Positions 12,655 to 24,640 of a stretch of 64,000 nucleotides of DNA are shown in pieces; within the stretch, counting starts at the first letter, position 1; each line of letters begins with the position of its first letter. The notes below the pieces were generated by a model. It was not told where the DNA came from and did no database searches. It worked only from the letters and a program-made list of their open reading frames with translations. A program made the position numbers and the translations under genes. Source of the stretch: Hofstenia miamia (taxonomy: Eukaryota > Xenacoelomorpha > Acoela); the NCBI GenBank assembly GCA_004352715.1, contig SCFE01000001.1, forward strand, positions 1,032,482-1,096,481. Direction: 5' to 3'.

Positions 12655-14108
12655 CCCTCAAACTACCATTTGTCTACATATTGTAGAATTGATTATATTT
12701 GTTAGATATTTTGTCTCAGTCTATATTTTGCAGCATGTCTTACCATGATATTTTGCTATATTGGTATAAACGATATTTTCAAGTGTTGTGAAAAAACAAC
12801 TTTTAAATGCCATTTGTCTACATTTTGTAGAACAGTGTTATTTTGCCAAACTGTACAGTTATCACTACAAATTGTGTTTTTTATACTATAAAACTGCAAA
12901 ATAACTTCAACTTAACCTTTTCACTGCTTTTCTGAAAAATGAGATACTCAAAAAGATTAACTGTCAATTTATGAAATATTATCAAGAACAAGAAAGCAAA
13001 GATGATAATGATACAAGTAGTGACTCACCTGGAGACACTAGAGTCATCGATGTTTCAACCATATTACCATATACGGAGGAATAGAACAACGGACAATTTT
13101 TTTACCTCTCATGAGCTTGCAGTAGTGATGTTGGAAAAAAATCTTTCTCTTCTGGTTACACTTAGAGCAAACCGCAAGGAATTTCACAACTTGTTGAAGA
13201 AGTCAAGACTACGTACTCCACTGTCATTCAATTTTAAATTTGATCATGCCAGCAAGATTACAGTATGCTCATATGTTCCAAAGAAAAATAGATCAGTAAT
13301 ATTGTTAAGCACAATGCATCATTGTGATACTATTTCTATAGGGGCTCACAAAAGCCTATAATGATTTTAGACTGCAACAAAAGAAAAGGTAGCACAGACA
13401 GAAAGGATGCTGCAGTTGAAGAATATACTTGCAGACATAACGTTAATTGCTGGCTTGTACTGCTATTCTTCAACATCATGGATATTCCATGTTTAAATGC
13501 ATTTTTACTAATGAAAATGGATGGATATAAACATACACAAAAGATTTTTCTAAAGCCATTGTGTATGATTTTATCAAAAAGAAATATCCAAAAAAAGATT
13601 AGATGAAAACGTACATTTATCACTGGATGTTCAACATGCTGCTTACACAATAGGGTTTCAGAGAACTTCTATTTCAAATGGGGAGAACCTTAAGAATCCG
13701 GAAAAAAGTCATGTTTGCACATCCAAAAAGTGAAAGTAATCTCAGAGAAGTTTGCTGCACGGAACATCGCAATGATAAAAAAGCTAGTGTTTAAGCGTTT
13801 TAATTGAACAATGTGCAATTTTTATTAGCCTTAAGCTATGTTGTGTTTTAAATACAATTTTTGCAATTTGCTCAAAAATATTATATTTTTGTACAAATTG
13901 ACTCCAACTTGTGGGAAATATTTGCAAAAAAGCTACACCTGATTGAATGATACTGACTTAAACATGTGTCAGCTAACATAGTTAAAGAGAATTAATAACA
14001 ATAATTTATTAATAAAAATAAATTGCATAAATTTATTGCAAAATACATGTCTACAAAATGAAAACAAATGGTAAATTAAAGATGTAAATTTATGTGGGAT
14101 AATGAGGG
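12655..14108 (+). mobile_element. piggyBac-type DNA transposon, internally deleted
   Basis: The element is bounded by TTAA at 12651-12654 and 14109-14112, the target site of piggyBac elements. It starts CCCTCAAACTACCATTTG and ends with the inverse of CCCTCATTATCCCACAT, giving a 6-bp perfect terminal repeat (CCCTCA). Subterminal CTACAxxxTGTAG palindromes occur near 12677-12690 and 12816-12830, and a related motif lies near the right end. At 1454 bp it is shorter than autonomous copies (about 2.5 kb), and only the C-terminal half of a transposase is recognisable inside. Confidence 0.85.
13002..13620 (+). pseudogene. piggyBac transposase, C-terminal half, frameshifted
   Basis: The frame from 13002 contains RNRTTDNFFTSHEL, which matches the piggyBac transposase block carrying a catalytic Asp (TDNFFTS). 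It is followed by a TLRANRKE segment and SYVPKKNRSVILLSTMHH. After a frame change near 13340, the next frame carries MILDCNKRKGSTDRKDAAVE and then EYTCRHNVNCW, the block with the last catalytic Asp and the W-rich segment that follows. The N-terminal part is missing and the downstream cysteine-rich domain is only faintly readable near 13615-13750. It lies within TTAA-bounded termini. The protein is not functional. Confidence 0.85.
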
Positions 14109-14419
14109 TTAAGCTGTGATGGGGTGTCACTAATTAATAATTGCTGAAATTTGAAACATATGTAAGTTTGATATTATATTTATGGAGCCTGATTAATTTT
14201 TCGCCCAGTTTCATGCGAATGTTCCTGAAATCGCAGCAAGTCACACTCCTTAAAAAGACGAAGATCCAGAAGACATTTTAAATACTGGCCATCCCATGAA
14301 TCCCAAATCTCTTCCTCAACAACCCAAGAAATGTTTTTACCTTAAGTATTATATACTTTAGAAATATATCTTAATAATATAAGTCGTTAATTCATCTATG
14401 GTAGTTGCAATAACCAGTN

Positions 14420-15227
14420 GTACATTTATCACTGGATGTTCAACATGCTGCTTACACAATAGGGTTTCAGAGAACTTCTATTTCAAATGGGGAGAACCTT
14501 AAGAATCCGGAAAAAAGTCATGTTTGCACATCCAAAAAGTGAAAGTAATCTCAGAGAAGTTTGCTGCACGGAACATCGCAATGATAAAAAAGCTAGTGTT
14601 TAAGCGTTTTAATTGAACAATGTGCAATTTTTATTAGCCTTAAGCTATGTTGTGTTTTAAATACAATTTTTGCAATTTGCTCAAAAATATTATATTTTTG
14701 TACAAATTGACTCCAACTTGTGGGAAATATTTGCAAAAAAGCTACACCTGATTGAATGATACTGACTTAAACATGTGTCAGCTAACATAGTTAAAGAGAA
14801 TTAATAACAATAATTTATTAATAAAAATAAATTGCATAAATTTATTGCAAAATACATGTCTACAAAATGAAAACAAATGGTAAATTAAAGATGTAAATTT
14901 ATGTGGGATAATGAGGGTTAAGCTGTGATGGGGTGTCACTAATTAATAATTGCTGAAATTTGAAACATATGTAAGTTTGATATTATATTTATGGAGCCTG
15001 ATTAATTTTTCGCCCAGTTTCATGCGAATGTTCCTGAAATCGCAGCAAGTCACACTCCTTAAAAAGACGAAGATCCAGAAGACATTTTAAATACTGGCCA
15101 TCCCATGAATCCCAAATCTCTTCCTCAACAACCCAAGAAATGTTTTTACCTTAAGTATTATATACTTTAGAAATATATCTTAATAATATAAGTCGTTAAT
15201 TCATCTATGGTAGTTGCAATAACCAGT
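14420..15227. repeat. 808-bp direct copy of 13611-14418 across a single-N gap
   Basis: Everything from GTACATTTATCACTGG to TAACCAGT (13611-14418) is repeated after the single n at 14419, including the right end of the piggyBac element (second TTAA at 14918-14921) and about 300 bp of flank. I saw no differences by eye. This fits an unmerged contig overlap better than a real tandem duplication. Confidence 0.9.
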
Positions 15228-16717
15228 ACCAACATTATTTATGAGAGCCTATTTAGCCATACTATGCAGCTATGTTAAATAAGCAGAATGAAATATTAAA
15301 TGAGTTTCAAAAACATCGCCATTGGTATGTTTGCAATTATAGCAGATTTTTAATAGGTTTTTAAGCAAAGAATATTGAACATAATGAACAGGAGCCTTGT
15401 AATTCCATCGTCAAGAAGATGCTTCACCAATTTTTCATAAAGCGACATATTTCCTAGAATGCAGGGGAATGCTTCGAATAAATTCAGCATAAATGTCTCT
15501 AAGGCATTATGGTTAGCAGAAGAGTTGAAAACTTCAATGATTTCACTCATGAAGCTACTGTGACGAGAAAGGCACGTTTTAAGAATAAATGATTACGTAA
15601 TACACATCAATTCTATTATACGAACCTTATTGTTTTCTCATTTTCAAATATAAATACTGTGAATATATCTCATTACTTGAGAAAAGGACATTTTAGTTTT
15701 GTATTGATTTGAATAAGTTTGTGTAATAATTGATACTTTTGTGCTTGTGCTTTGCAACATTTTCCGTTGTTTTCTAGATTACGTAGAAAACCATCATTTT
15801 ACATTGGAACAACGTTATAATTAGAGCAATATTTTCTACTCATCTTACCTGCAATTGCACACACTTAAGCCAATCAAAATAATTAATTCAAATAATGTAA
15901 TGATCAATAAATGACATAATGATCAATTAGTTATATAATGCTTTATCGTTTATTTATTAATTGGTTGTTCTTGACTTGACTTATCAAGCAACGCATATCT
16001 TAAAATGCTTGTAAAAATGTTTATGAATGATTTTTGCCATTGGATTCAGTTGCCTTAGTAATGCAAAATGCTGTAATGCACATGCAAAAACAGTTTGAAA
16101 TTTATCAAGAACATTGTCCAGATGCTTTTAATAGTGAGCAATCAAAGAACGGACAACTCATATTTCATATTTTCCAGAATATGCTAACAGTTATGTTAGA
16201 AAAGCATTTTTGCGCATGTTATCTACTGAATAATGAGCTTTTTTTGAAAGCTTGGAATCAAATTGTAAACACTGAATTGAAATTTCATCAATAGCTAATA
16301 AATTCTACACGTAAATCTAAGTGCCCCATTATTCCAGGGTATCGCTTCAGGAACCCGAAAGTTGGCCAGAGAGCCGAGGCTAAAAATTGCAGATGAAAAG
16401 ATTAAAAACATCCATGGCAGCACTAGATCACACGTCAATGTTGCCAAAATTTGGTCATACTATTAAATTAATATGGATGAATTGGAAAAGTAGAACGTAC
16501 TTAAACTGGATTACGAGCAACAATGCAAGAATCACATTTAGAATCATCTTGCTGCTCCAAATACATCGGGCTGATACACCAACAGCTGATGGGATTATTG
16601 CTCATTTTGCAAGAAAACACCACGACGACAAAAAATTCATAGTAGGTTTTTTATCAGTAATTTTCATAATTTTTGTTTATTAACAATCACTTCTAAACAG
16701 CATTAACATGTTGGACA
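15228..16717. other. Unassigned AT-rich stretch
   Basis: Two plus-strand frames (16034-16294, 86 codons; 16387-16683, 98 codons) have mixed composition but no motif I recognise. They could be decayed parts of a transposon upstream of the mariner-like locus. No other feature seen. Confidence 0.35.
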
Positions 16718-17307
16718 ATGATATCCCCTGTCTTTGGAGTCAAGTTTAAAATAATAGATACGACGATGACTGGTGAGCGCTATCTGGACATTGTGGATAA
16801 CATTGTTATACCATTATTATCGGACAGGAGATACAGGACTATAGTATTTCAACAAGACGGTGCACCTGCTCATTGGTCATTGACTGTTCGTGATTCGTTA
16901 AATCGTAATCTATCAGACCGNTTTAAAATAATAGATACGACGATGACTGGTGAGCGCTATCTGGACATTGTGGATAACATTGTTATACCATTATTATCGG
17001 ACAGGAGATACAGTACCATAGTATTTCAACAAGATGGTGCACCTGCTCATTGGTCATTGACTGTTCGTGATTCGTTAAATCGTAATCTATCAGACCGTTG
17101 GATTGGACGAGGAAGTAATTTTGCTTGGCCGCCTCGAAGTCCAGACTTGTCTGTGCTTGATTTATGGCTTTGGGGTGATATAAGAAATAGATTACATCAA
17201 AATCCCACACCAAAAACAGTCGAGGAACTCAGGAGCAGATTGACAACACTTTTGACAAAATTGGATATAGAAGTTATTAAAAAAGCGTATAATTCATTTC
17301 TCAACCG
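16718..17307 (+). pseudogene. Mariner-like (DDE_3) transposase fragment, left of gap
   Basis: The frame carries the C-terminal catalytic domain of an IS630/Tc1/mariner-type transposase. It contains TGERYLDIV, then IVFQQDGAPAHW with the second catalytic Asp, then GRGSNFAWPPRSPDLS followed by LDLWLWG with the third acidic residue. The segment 16745-16920 is repeated at 16922-17097 across a single n with about four substitutions, so the continuous frame is an assembly product and not a protein with two domains. The N-terminal DNA-binding part was not recognised upstream. The C terminus is represented on the other side of the 1000-N gap. Confidence 0.8.
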
Positions 17308-18307
17308 NNNNNNNNNNNNNNNNNNNNNNNNNNNNNNNNNNNNNNNNNNNNNNNNNNNNNNNNNNNNNNNNNNNNNNNNNNNNNNNNNNNNNNNNNNNNN
17401 NNNNNNNNNNNNNNNNNNNNNNNNNNNNNNNNNNNNNNNNNNNNNNNNNNNNNNNNNNNNNNNNNNNNNNNNNNNNNNNNNNNNNNNNNNNNNNNNNNNN
17501 NNNNNNNNNNNNNNNNNNNNNNNNNNNNNNNNNNNNNNNNNNNNNNNNNNNNNNNNNNNNNNNNNNNNNNNNNNNNNNNNNNNNNNNNNNNNNNNNNNNN
17601 NNNNNNNNNNNNNNNNNNNNNNNNNNNNNNNNNNNNNNNNNNNNNNNNNNNNNNNNNNNNNNNNNNNNNNNNNNNNNNNNNNNNNNNNNNNNNNNNNNNN
17701 NNNNNNNNNNNNNNNNNNNNNNNNNNNNNNNNNNNNNNNNNNNNNNNNNNNNNNNNNNNNNNNNNNNNNNNNNNNNNNNNNNNNNNNNNNNNNNNNNNNN
17801 NNNNNNNNNNNNNNNNNNNNNNNNNNNNNNNNNNNNNNNNNNNNNNNNNNNNNNNNNNNNNNNNNNNNNNNNNNNNNNNNNNNNNNNNNNNNNNNNNNNN
17901 NNNNNNNNNNNNNNNNNNNNNNNNNNNNNNNNNNNNNNNNNNNNNNNNNNNNNNNNNNNNNNNNNNNNNNNNNNNNNNNNNNNNNNNNNNNNNNNNNNNN
18001 NNNNNNNNNNNNNNNNNNNNNNNNNNNNNNNNNNNNNNNNNNNNNNNNNNNNNNNNNNNNNNNNNNNNNNNNNNNNNNNNNNNNNNNNNNNNNNNNNNNN
18101 NNNNNNNNNNNNNNNNNNNNNNNNNNNNNNNNNNNNNNNNNNNNNNNNNNNNNNNNNNNNNNNNNNNNNNNNNNNNNNNNNNNNNNNNNNNNNNNNNNNN
18201 NNNNNNNNNNNNNNNNNNNNNNNNNNNNNNNNNNNNNNNNNNNNNNNNNNNNNNNNNNNNNNNNNNNNNNNNNNNNNNNNNNNNNNNNNNNNNNNNNNNN
18301 NNNNNNN
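17308..18307. other. Assembly gap of exactly 1000 N
   Basis: A run of exactly 1000 n, the usual placeholder for a gap of unknown size. Both sides carry homologous transposase sequence (17082-17307 and 18308-18533, 226 bp each, about 3% different), so the true gap may be zero or negative. Confidence 0.95.
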
Positions 18308-18690
18308 GTAATCTATCAGAGCGTTGGATTGGACGAGGAAGTAATTTTGCTTGGCCGCCTCGAAGTCCAGACTTGTCTGTGCTTGATTTCTGGCTTTAGG
18401 GTGATATAAGAAATAGATTATATCAAAATCCCACACCAAAAACATTCGAGGAACTCAGGAGCAGATTGACAACACTTTTGACAAACTTGGATATAGAAGT
18501 TATTAAAAAAACGTATAATTCATTTCTCAACCGCTGCAATCTGTGTATTGAAAGTAATGGAGGACACATTGAACACTTGCTTTAATTTTATGTTTGTTGT
18601 TAGTAATATCATTAGTGTTTATTTTAATCATTATTTTTCGTTATGATTGAGTTTAAAAAACGGCGGGGAGATCGCGAACACCCTGTATAT
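18308..18690 (+). pseudogene. Mariner-like transposase C terminus and right terminal repeat
   Basis: This side resumes at NLSERWIGRGSNFAWPPRSP and reads LDFWL followed by a TAG where the left copy has LDLWLW, so this version is interrupted just at the catalytic region. It then continues to the natural C terminus, CNLCIESNGGHIEHLL and a stop near 18585, a GGHxEHLL ending common in this transposase family. About 90 bp further on, ACACCCTGTATA (near 18678-18689) looks like the right terminal inverted repeat (TACAGGGTGT in inverse). Confidence 0.75.
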
Positions 18691-18789
18691 TTGATTATGT
18701 TTTTCGTATGAATAATCAGAGAGCATTGCGAAAAATGTCCTGGTGACGTGATTATCACCGTGCAAAGAAGCGGTGAATAAATTGAGGAA

Positions 18790-19029
18790 GAAATGCAAAA
18801 TTTCTGAAAAAATAAATATTTGTTTCTAGATAGATTCATCAACAAGACCAACAGAGGTAATAAAGCAGCATCAATACTCAAAAACAGCACAAAATTCTCG
18901 GACAGTTCCTATAGCTTAAATGTAATCAAATTTTGGAATGCCTTAGACAGTGATATAAGAAATCAATCAAAATTAAAATTATTTAACAAACTACTGAGAG
19001 AAAATCTGAGAAATGACATTTATTTGTAA
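18790..19029 (+). pseudogene. LINE protein C-terminal fragment
   Basis: The frame ends at 19029 and reads RFINKTNRGNKAASIL, then SYSLNVIKFWNALDSDIRN, then a short basic tail. The S-Y-S-x-x-x-x-x-FWNxLxxxIR arrangement is the standard C-terminal signature of CR1/Jockey-like LINE proteins. It is 5'-truncated, as is usual for LINE copies. It sits about 100 bp after the mariner-like right end. Confidence 0.6.
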
Positions 19030-21800
19030 TGCAAGTGATCTTATCTTATAATTTACATTAGATTTACTTATTTTTATTGCATTTGTTGACCATTTGTTTT
19101 TGTTCTTTTTATTCATATTTATTATGAATAGAATTGTTTCGTATTATTCTATTAATGATGAAGAAAATGAAAAGAATTGTTCCAAAATCGATGCTGTATT
19201 TTAACTAGATATCTTTGTTAGCACCATGCTAGTTGACTATATAAATATGTGTCCAGCGAAAGCAGCTTACAATTTTCCATAGTATCCATATCCAGTGTTC
19301 TTTTTGGTGCACGGTTAATATTCAATTTTTTCAAAAACTGTTTCAAGGATCGGATTTTTATGTAGGAATTGCATGTGCATGGAAAAATGTGCGGTTATCC
19401 AGAATGGAACCCCGTCATAGAATCTAGCATCTGTAGACGATTATGTGTATTTTTGTTCATAACGCTGCAGATATATTAAAGTTTGGTATATATGATATAC
19501 TAAAATACATTTTACGTCTTTGATATTAAAATTCTTACTGCACCGAGCAGCTATTAAAATCCAATGCTGACAAATGCTAAGGTAAAATACCACTTCAATA
19601 CCATGATAATGCAATTTTTGTTCCATTAAATGAAAATAAAATGCGCTTAAATGAAAATATTCGCTATTTTTTACGATAAGGAGATCCATTACATTACTGG
19701 CTAAAGCTGCAAGGAACTCTTTAAACCAGTAGTGCAGGTTGGGAAGAGCCTTTTATTATTGGTAGAAGAACACTAACAGATTAAAGACAATTTAGGGAGT
19801 AAAACATGAATCTTTATTATTCTTAATTGATTTTAGGAAATCTTGTGTCTTATGAAATGTGATATACGGCACGATTTTCCAATAATTAAGGTAAAATTGT
19901 GCGCAACACAACTGAATTAGCATTATTGCGTAAAAATTGGCTCAATGCAAAGTCTGGGATTTAAGTCTAGAGAAGCAGTTAGCCATTGCATTTTCGTAAT
20001 TTCGTTATTGAAAACAAACTCTGTAATTTGAAACAGAACAGGGCGCTCTATATCTTGCATAACAACGAATTGAATCTTCCAGATTGCCCTACATTGGCAG
20101 CAGTTTTGAATCCCCAAAATTAATTTCCATGGCATTGTAGGTATGGAAAGGAGCAAGAACCTTGCTATCCACCACTCTGCTATCGCTTTCATCGGCTTGG
20201 GGCTACACAACTTCAAGTAACACTACGTTTCGAAAAACGATCTGGGCCTATCTAGGATAGCTCTGAACCAGTTTGTAAATAACATTTTTACTCGATATGC
20301 CAAATGAATAGGCTCTAAACAGGAACTCCTGAGTGCTACTCTGACTTCTCTAAGTATGTCAAAATCCTATACCATGTTTTTTGCTTACCTCCATTGATAA
20401 TGCGTTTTCAAACAGCTTTTACTTGTGGAGAGCGGGTTTCGCGCTACAGTTCATATAAGAATAAGATGCCTTCTACGTGAACTTTTCTGGTGTTTTATAT
20501 ATCTGATTGAGTTCGTCTTCTTTGCGAATTTTAAATGAATATTACGATATTCATGTGAAACATTATGACGTGCGATATTCTTGTTGATTTACAAATGTGA
20601 CGTTCCAATTTCGAAGCAATTGAACAATGCAGACCTACCATTCTGTGAGGTTTCGTCGTCTCCCCATGATGGCTTTTTTCAAAAAAAGATTGCACAATAC
20701 TGCAAACAGGACCGAAAAAAGTACGCGTTATGCAATCAGAAATTTACATCCCCACTGCATAATAAAGAAAACGCTTCAAGACCATGTAAAAGATGACAAA
20801 TGGGCCATTTCAAATGGTGGAAACTTTTAAATTCGTGATTAGCTTCTGCAGTAATTTTACTGTTCATGCATATGTGCAAACACATCAACAAACACATTTT
20901 GCAAACATGTTTTAACTAGGAAGATTAGGTTATTGCATAATAAATCAGAACGCACAGTACAATAGGGCCCCGCGGGCCCGCCCTCACTAGAGCTCAGATC
21001 GAAGCTAAACATTTTGAACTCAAAGGGCCCTGAAGTATAGTGATTAATTTAATTCATTGCAATAAATTGTTCTTGATATAAATATATAGACAGAAGAAAA
21101 TATATATTAAGACATATACAAAATTCACCTGAAATAGATATTGGAGTGAGTTATCATGGAACTTAACTTGGAACGAATGAATTAGAAGTACTGCATAATA
21201 AGTGATATCTAACGTTGCTTTCCCCTAAATTCACGATAAAAGTAAAAGAATTTAAATCATAAAAGGAAGGTTTCTTAGAATTTATCTGCTATGAATTTAC
21301 ATTAAGTAAAACATACTATGTGAGAAATTAAACTATTCAAAGGATTCAATAGAAATGTAAATGACAATGTCAATAGAGAATCTCAAAGCTTGAATGCTTC
21401 AATTCAATTCAACACTTCAAAAATTAGATTGGGTATAAATTAACTTTGTAAATAATACTTCGAATGTATAGTGAATAAAAAGTATAATACTTTTTAACTA
21501 AAATAGTGGAAATAAAATAATACCTCGCCACATATTTCCAACAATTGAGAATTACAACAATGTTTACAAGACAAAAGATCTGAAAGTTGAAGCAAAGAAA
21601 AGCGCTCGTTAGTGGATTGCGCCTGGCGTACAACTAAATCCAATTTTCCATGCAAATGTTCAATAGAAACACTAAATATCGAAATATTAGTTGGTAACTA
21701 AACTTTTTTAATATATTATTATTTGAAATCTTAATAAATTACTTCGATATCAATTAAAGGTGTTTCTGCTTATTCAATTTTAGATCAAAATAAAATGTCA
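19030..21800. other. Gene-poor stretch with one GC-rich patch
   Basis: No recognised gene. At about 20965-20985 a very GC-rich patch (GGGCCCCGCGGGCCCGCCC) stands out. About 40 bp later AAAGGGCCCTGAAG appears in opposite sense; the pair may be ends of a small hAT-like remnant. The minus-strand frame at 20216-19923 and plus-strand frames at 20581-20830 match nothing I recognise. Confidence 0.4.
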
Positions 21801-21810
21801 AAGTGAAAAA

Positions 21811-22010
21811 ATGTCAAATTTCGAGAGCTGTTTGCTTTTAATCAAATTGCTGGAAAAGCTTTCAAAGCGAGATTATGAAAAAGACTATAGAAATGAATGG
21901 TTGAGAAATGCTACCATACCCTCATCTTCGCCAGATTTGACACCGATTGATTTCTATCTGTTTCGATCTTTTTCGAATGCTATACATTGTTTCGTTTAAC
22001 AGTGATGCAG
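21811..22010 (+). pseudogene. Mariner transposase C-terminal relic
   Basis: The frame reads IPSSSPDLTPIDFYLFRSF, matching the mariner (Mos1-type) third catalytic motif (HPPYSPDLAP-D-x-x-LFRSL in the family), with the final acidic residue as Asp. The conserved N-terminal side of the catalytic domain is absent or unreadable. Only a small, old fragment remains. Confidence 0.65.
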
Positions 22011-22442
22011 GACCGAGATTGATTTCTACCGAATAAATATTGAAAAAAGCGTTGGAAAGTTATAAATAGCAAAGAAAAATACATAATTTATTAAATAGTT
22101 GGTAGTTTTTATTAAAATGCTAATTAAAGAACAACGAAGCTACAATGTAAAAAATTTCCAAAATACATCAGTGTCGTTAAAAAATTTGAAACAAATTGCC
22201 GTTTTAAAAGCACTAAATAGTAACAAACGAAAAACAGGAAGTAGCAATATCAATGAATACAAGTGAATCTTAAAAATGTCTAGTGGGGCCAGTCGATGTC
22301 AAGAATAACTTAAAACATTTGATTTCCTTCAAACTAAATCATTGGCTTTACACTATTTGGTCCAAGTACAACAAATATATGTAGTACGTCTTCAAATCAA
22401 CAATAAGACAAAACTATTAAATATGTCAAGATGATTTTTTAA

Positions 22443-22625
22443 CCCTTAAATGCATGACATATTCTACCAACATTAATGAATGGCATGGGTCATTTTAACC
22501 CATGATAGTAAATTCGTAAAGCTAATAATATTTACTACTTTGATGAAAACATACAACTAAATAGAACAAAAACCAACTTTGTAAAGAGTACTGGGTCAAA
22601 TTGACCCTATTTATGCATTTAAGGG
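22443..22625. mobile_element. piggyBac-like MITE, 183 bp
   Basis: It is flanked by TTAA on both sides (22439-22442, 22626-22629). It has 13-bp perfect terminal inverted repeats, CCCTTAAATGCAT and its inverse. The interior carries the palindrome GGGTCAAATTGACCC near the right end (22602-22616 region) and a related GGGTCATTTTAACCC near the left. It is too short to code and was presumably mobilised by a piggyBac transposase. Confidence 0.85.
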
Positions 22626-22689
22626 TTAATTAATTTATTTTTTATTTCTTATATAGCGCACAACCCTTCTAATAGAAGCTCTAGTGCGC

Positions 22690-22890
22690 TTATTTAAAAA
22701 ATAATCTATAAATGTAAAGTGTCAAGTTGCTCAATAAAGAGATAGTGTTTAAGCTCTTGGCAATGTGTTCCGCATTTCTAATTGATATTGGTAAGGAGTT
22801 GAAAAGTTTAGAACACCCGCATGAAAAAGCAGAGTCAGTTCTCGCCTTTTTAGTAACTGGGAAGGTGAAATGAGAACCTTTAATCATTAA
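22690..22890 (-). pseudogene. LINE protein C-terminal fragment
   Basis: On the minus strand the frame reads FPVTKKARTDSAFSCGCSKL, then FNSLPISIRNAEHI and a hydrophobic tail ending in FFK. The S-x-F-x-x-x-x-x-K-LFNSLPxxIR pattern is the usual C-terminal end of non-LTR retrotransposon proteins. It is a 5'-truncated fragment. An AAATAAATAAAT stretch just upstream on the same strand is unrelated to a 3' tail. Confidence 0.55.
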
Positions 22891-22894
22891 GAGA

Positions 22895-24640
22895 AATAAA
22901 TAAATAAAAAATTAATTACTCTTTGAATAATAATGTTCATAAATAAATTAAAAAATGATTAGTTATATGAGCAAATTTCATATATCATCACTTCCTTCTC
23001 TCCATGATAAAAAATACGCTAGATTAGTTTTGCAATCATTGTTTAAATATATTTCTTTGGTGAGAACAAATAAATAATTATATTTCTAAACAAAATATTA
23101 ATACATATATTCTAATGAATCTAATAACAAATGTATGTAAAATTTTAAACGCATTAGACGAAGGAGCCAAATTTATAAATAAGCAATTATACATTAATGG
23201 TTAAAACGACATCCAGCTTTAAACTCAAATCTCATTTTGTATTTTTCGCAATTAATAACTTGCTGAACGGTTAGAAGATAATATAAGAAATATTCATAAA
23301 TCTCGTTACTTGAAAGGACTATGAGCATTGAAAAACTTATCAACGAATGTGGGATCTCGCAGTTGATCGTATGCTTTGGTCATGGAATAAAATCGTAGGC
23401 CATCTCGATATGTGAAACTTCCAGTAGTTACTCCTAGGACTCTAAACAAAACTTACATAACTTCCACTTATGAATGATAATGCAGTGGAGTCTAAGTGCA
23501 ACATTGCTGAAACAAAAATAATAGGAAACTTTTGCTAAAAGCAAACTTGTTTTGAAAAATCGCATTAAGAGTTGTATTTCATAGTAAACTTAGTGAATTT
23601 AGCGAGTTAGACTTAGACTACCTACTGCATATCTATGTAAAGTACTTTGCTAGTTTTTTTCTAACATTCTCCGCATACAGTTGTGAATTCGAAATTTCTT
23701 CTTGTGAGGGTATATAGGCAGGTAGGAATATAACCTCACAAACAGTATGAACTTGACACAAGGTATACCACACCTGACGCCACCTAAACGATTAGTTAAA
23801 CGATGGATATAGCAATAGTCTAACTTACAGAGATGGTCCACGAAACGCCCATGTAACACAGTCCTAAAAATTTAAGAATAAGGATAGAATAAATTTCCAT
23901 TCACGTAAAAAAGAAATCTTTCAATTTCAAACAATTTTAATAATGAATACAGGCAAGCTAAAAAATTGCTACACTCTCGCTATATTGAACAGTTAATTCG
24001 AGGTTAGTAGAAATTTGCATAAAATTGCTAATTATTGAAGTTTTATAACTATATTTTCGGGTACAGGAAAAAACGATGATATTCAATCATAATCATTGTA
24101 ATAATGAAGGAAATATTCTTTATATTATATAAAATATTAATGATAGGTTCATTTCTTTCCAGCAAAAAATTTTCCTACGAATTCATAACATAGTTCTTCA
24201 AAATTGATTCGGCAATACAGAATTTTGTAGACAAAAAATATATAGGTCAAAGGCCAACACGCAATCTCCGAATTAATTGATTTACCGATTCTCTCCCTAA
24301 ACCGATTTCAGTTTAAAGAAGTCATATTATTCTCAATATTACAAGGCCTCCTGCATACTTCTTGAGCATACATATAAACTAAAATATACTCATTTGTGAT
24401 AGGCATGTACTAATCTATACAAAATCTAGTTGTTAGAATATTTTCAAATAATTTTGCCAGTTTTTATCCAAATTTGTAGTTTATAACGAAAACGTAGGAA
24501 AAGTGAGATTAGGCTTAATAACGAAGAAGAAGAAGAAGAGTGTATTATAAACTATCGGTGACCAAGGGTCAAAATGATAGTAAAACATTAAAAACATTAA
24601 ACAAAGTGGTTCACTTTATTTGAATTCTTGATTGAGAGTA
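22895..24640. other. Gene-poor AT-rich stretch
   Basis: No recognised gene, RNA or transposon. A short GAA trinucleotide run lies at about 24523-24539. Confidence 0.4.

Noticed and set aside
13611-15227. A genuine 808-bp tandem duplication of the piggyBac right end
   Set aside because: The two copies meet exactly at a single n and other gaps show the same pattern, so an assembly overlap is more likely.
16718-18409. A 563-codon frame spanning the 1000-N gap
   Set aside because: Most of it is n. The coding parts are repeated or broken mariner-like transposase and the frame only looks open because of the gap.
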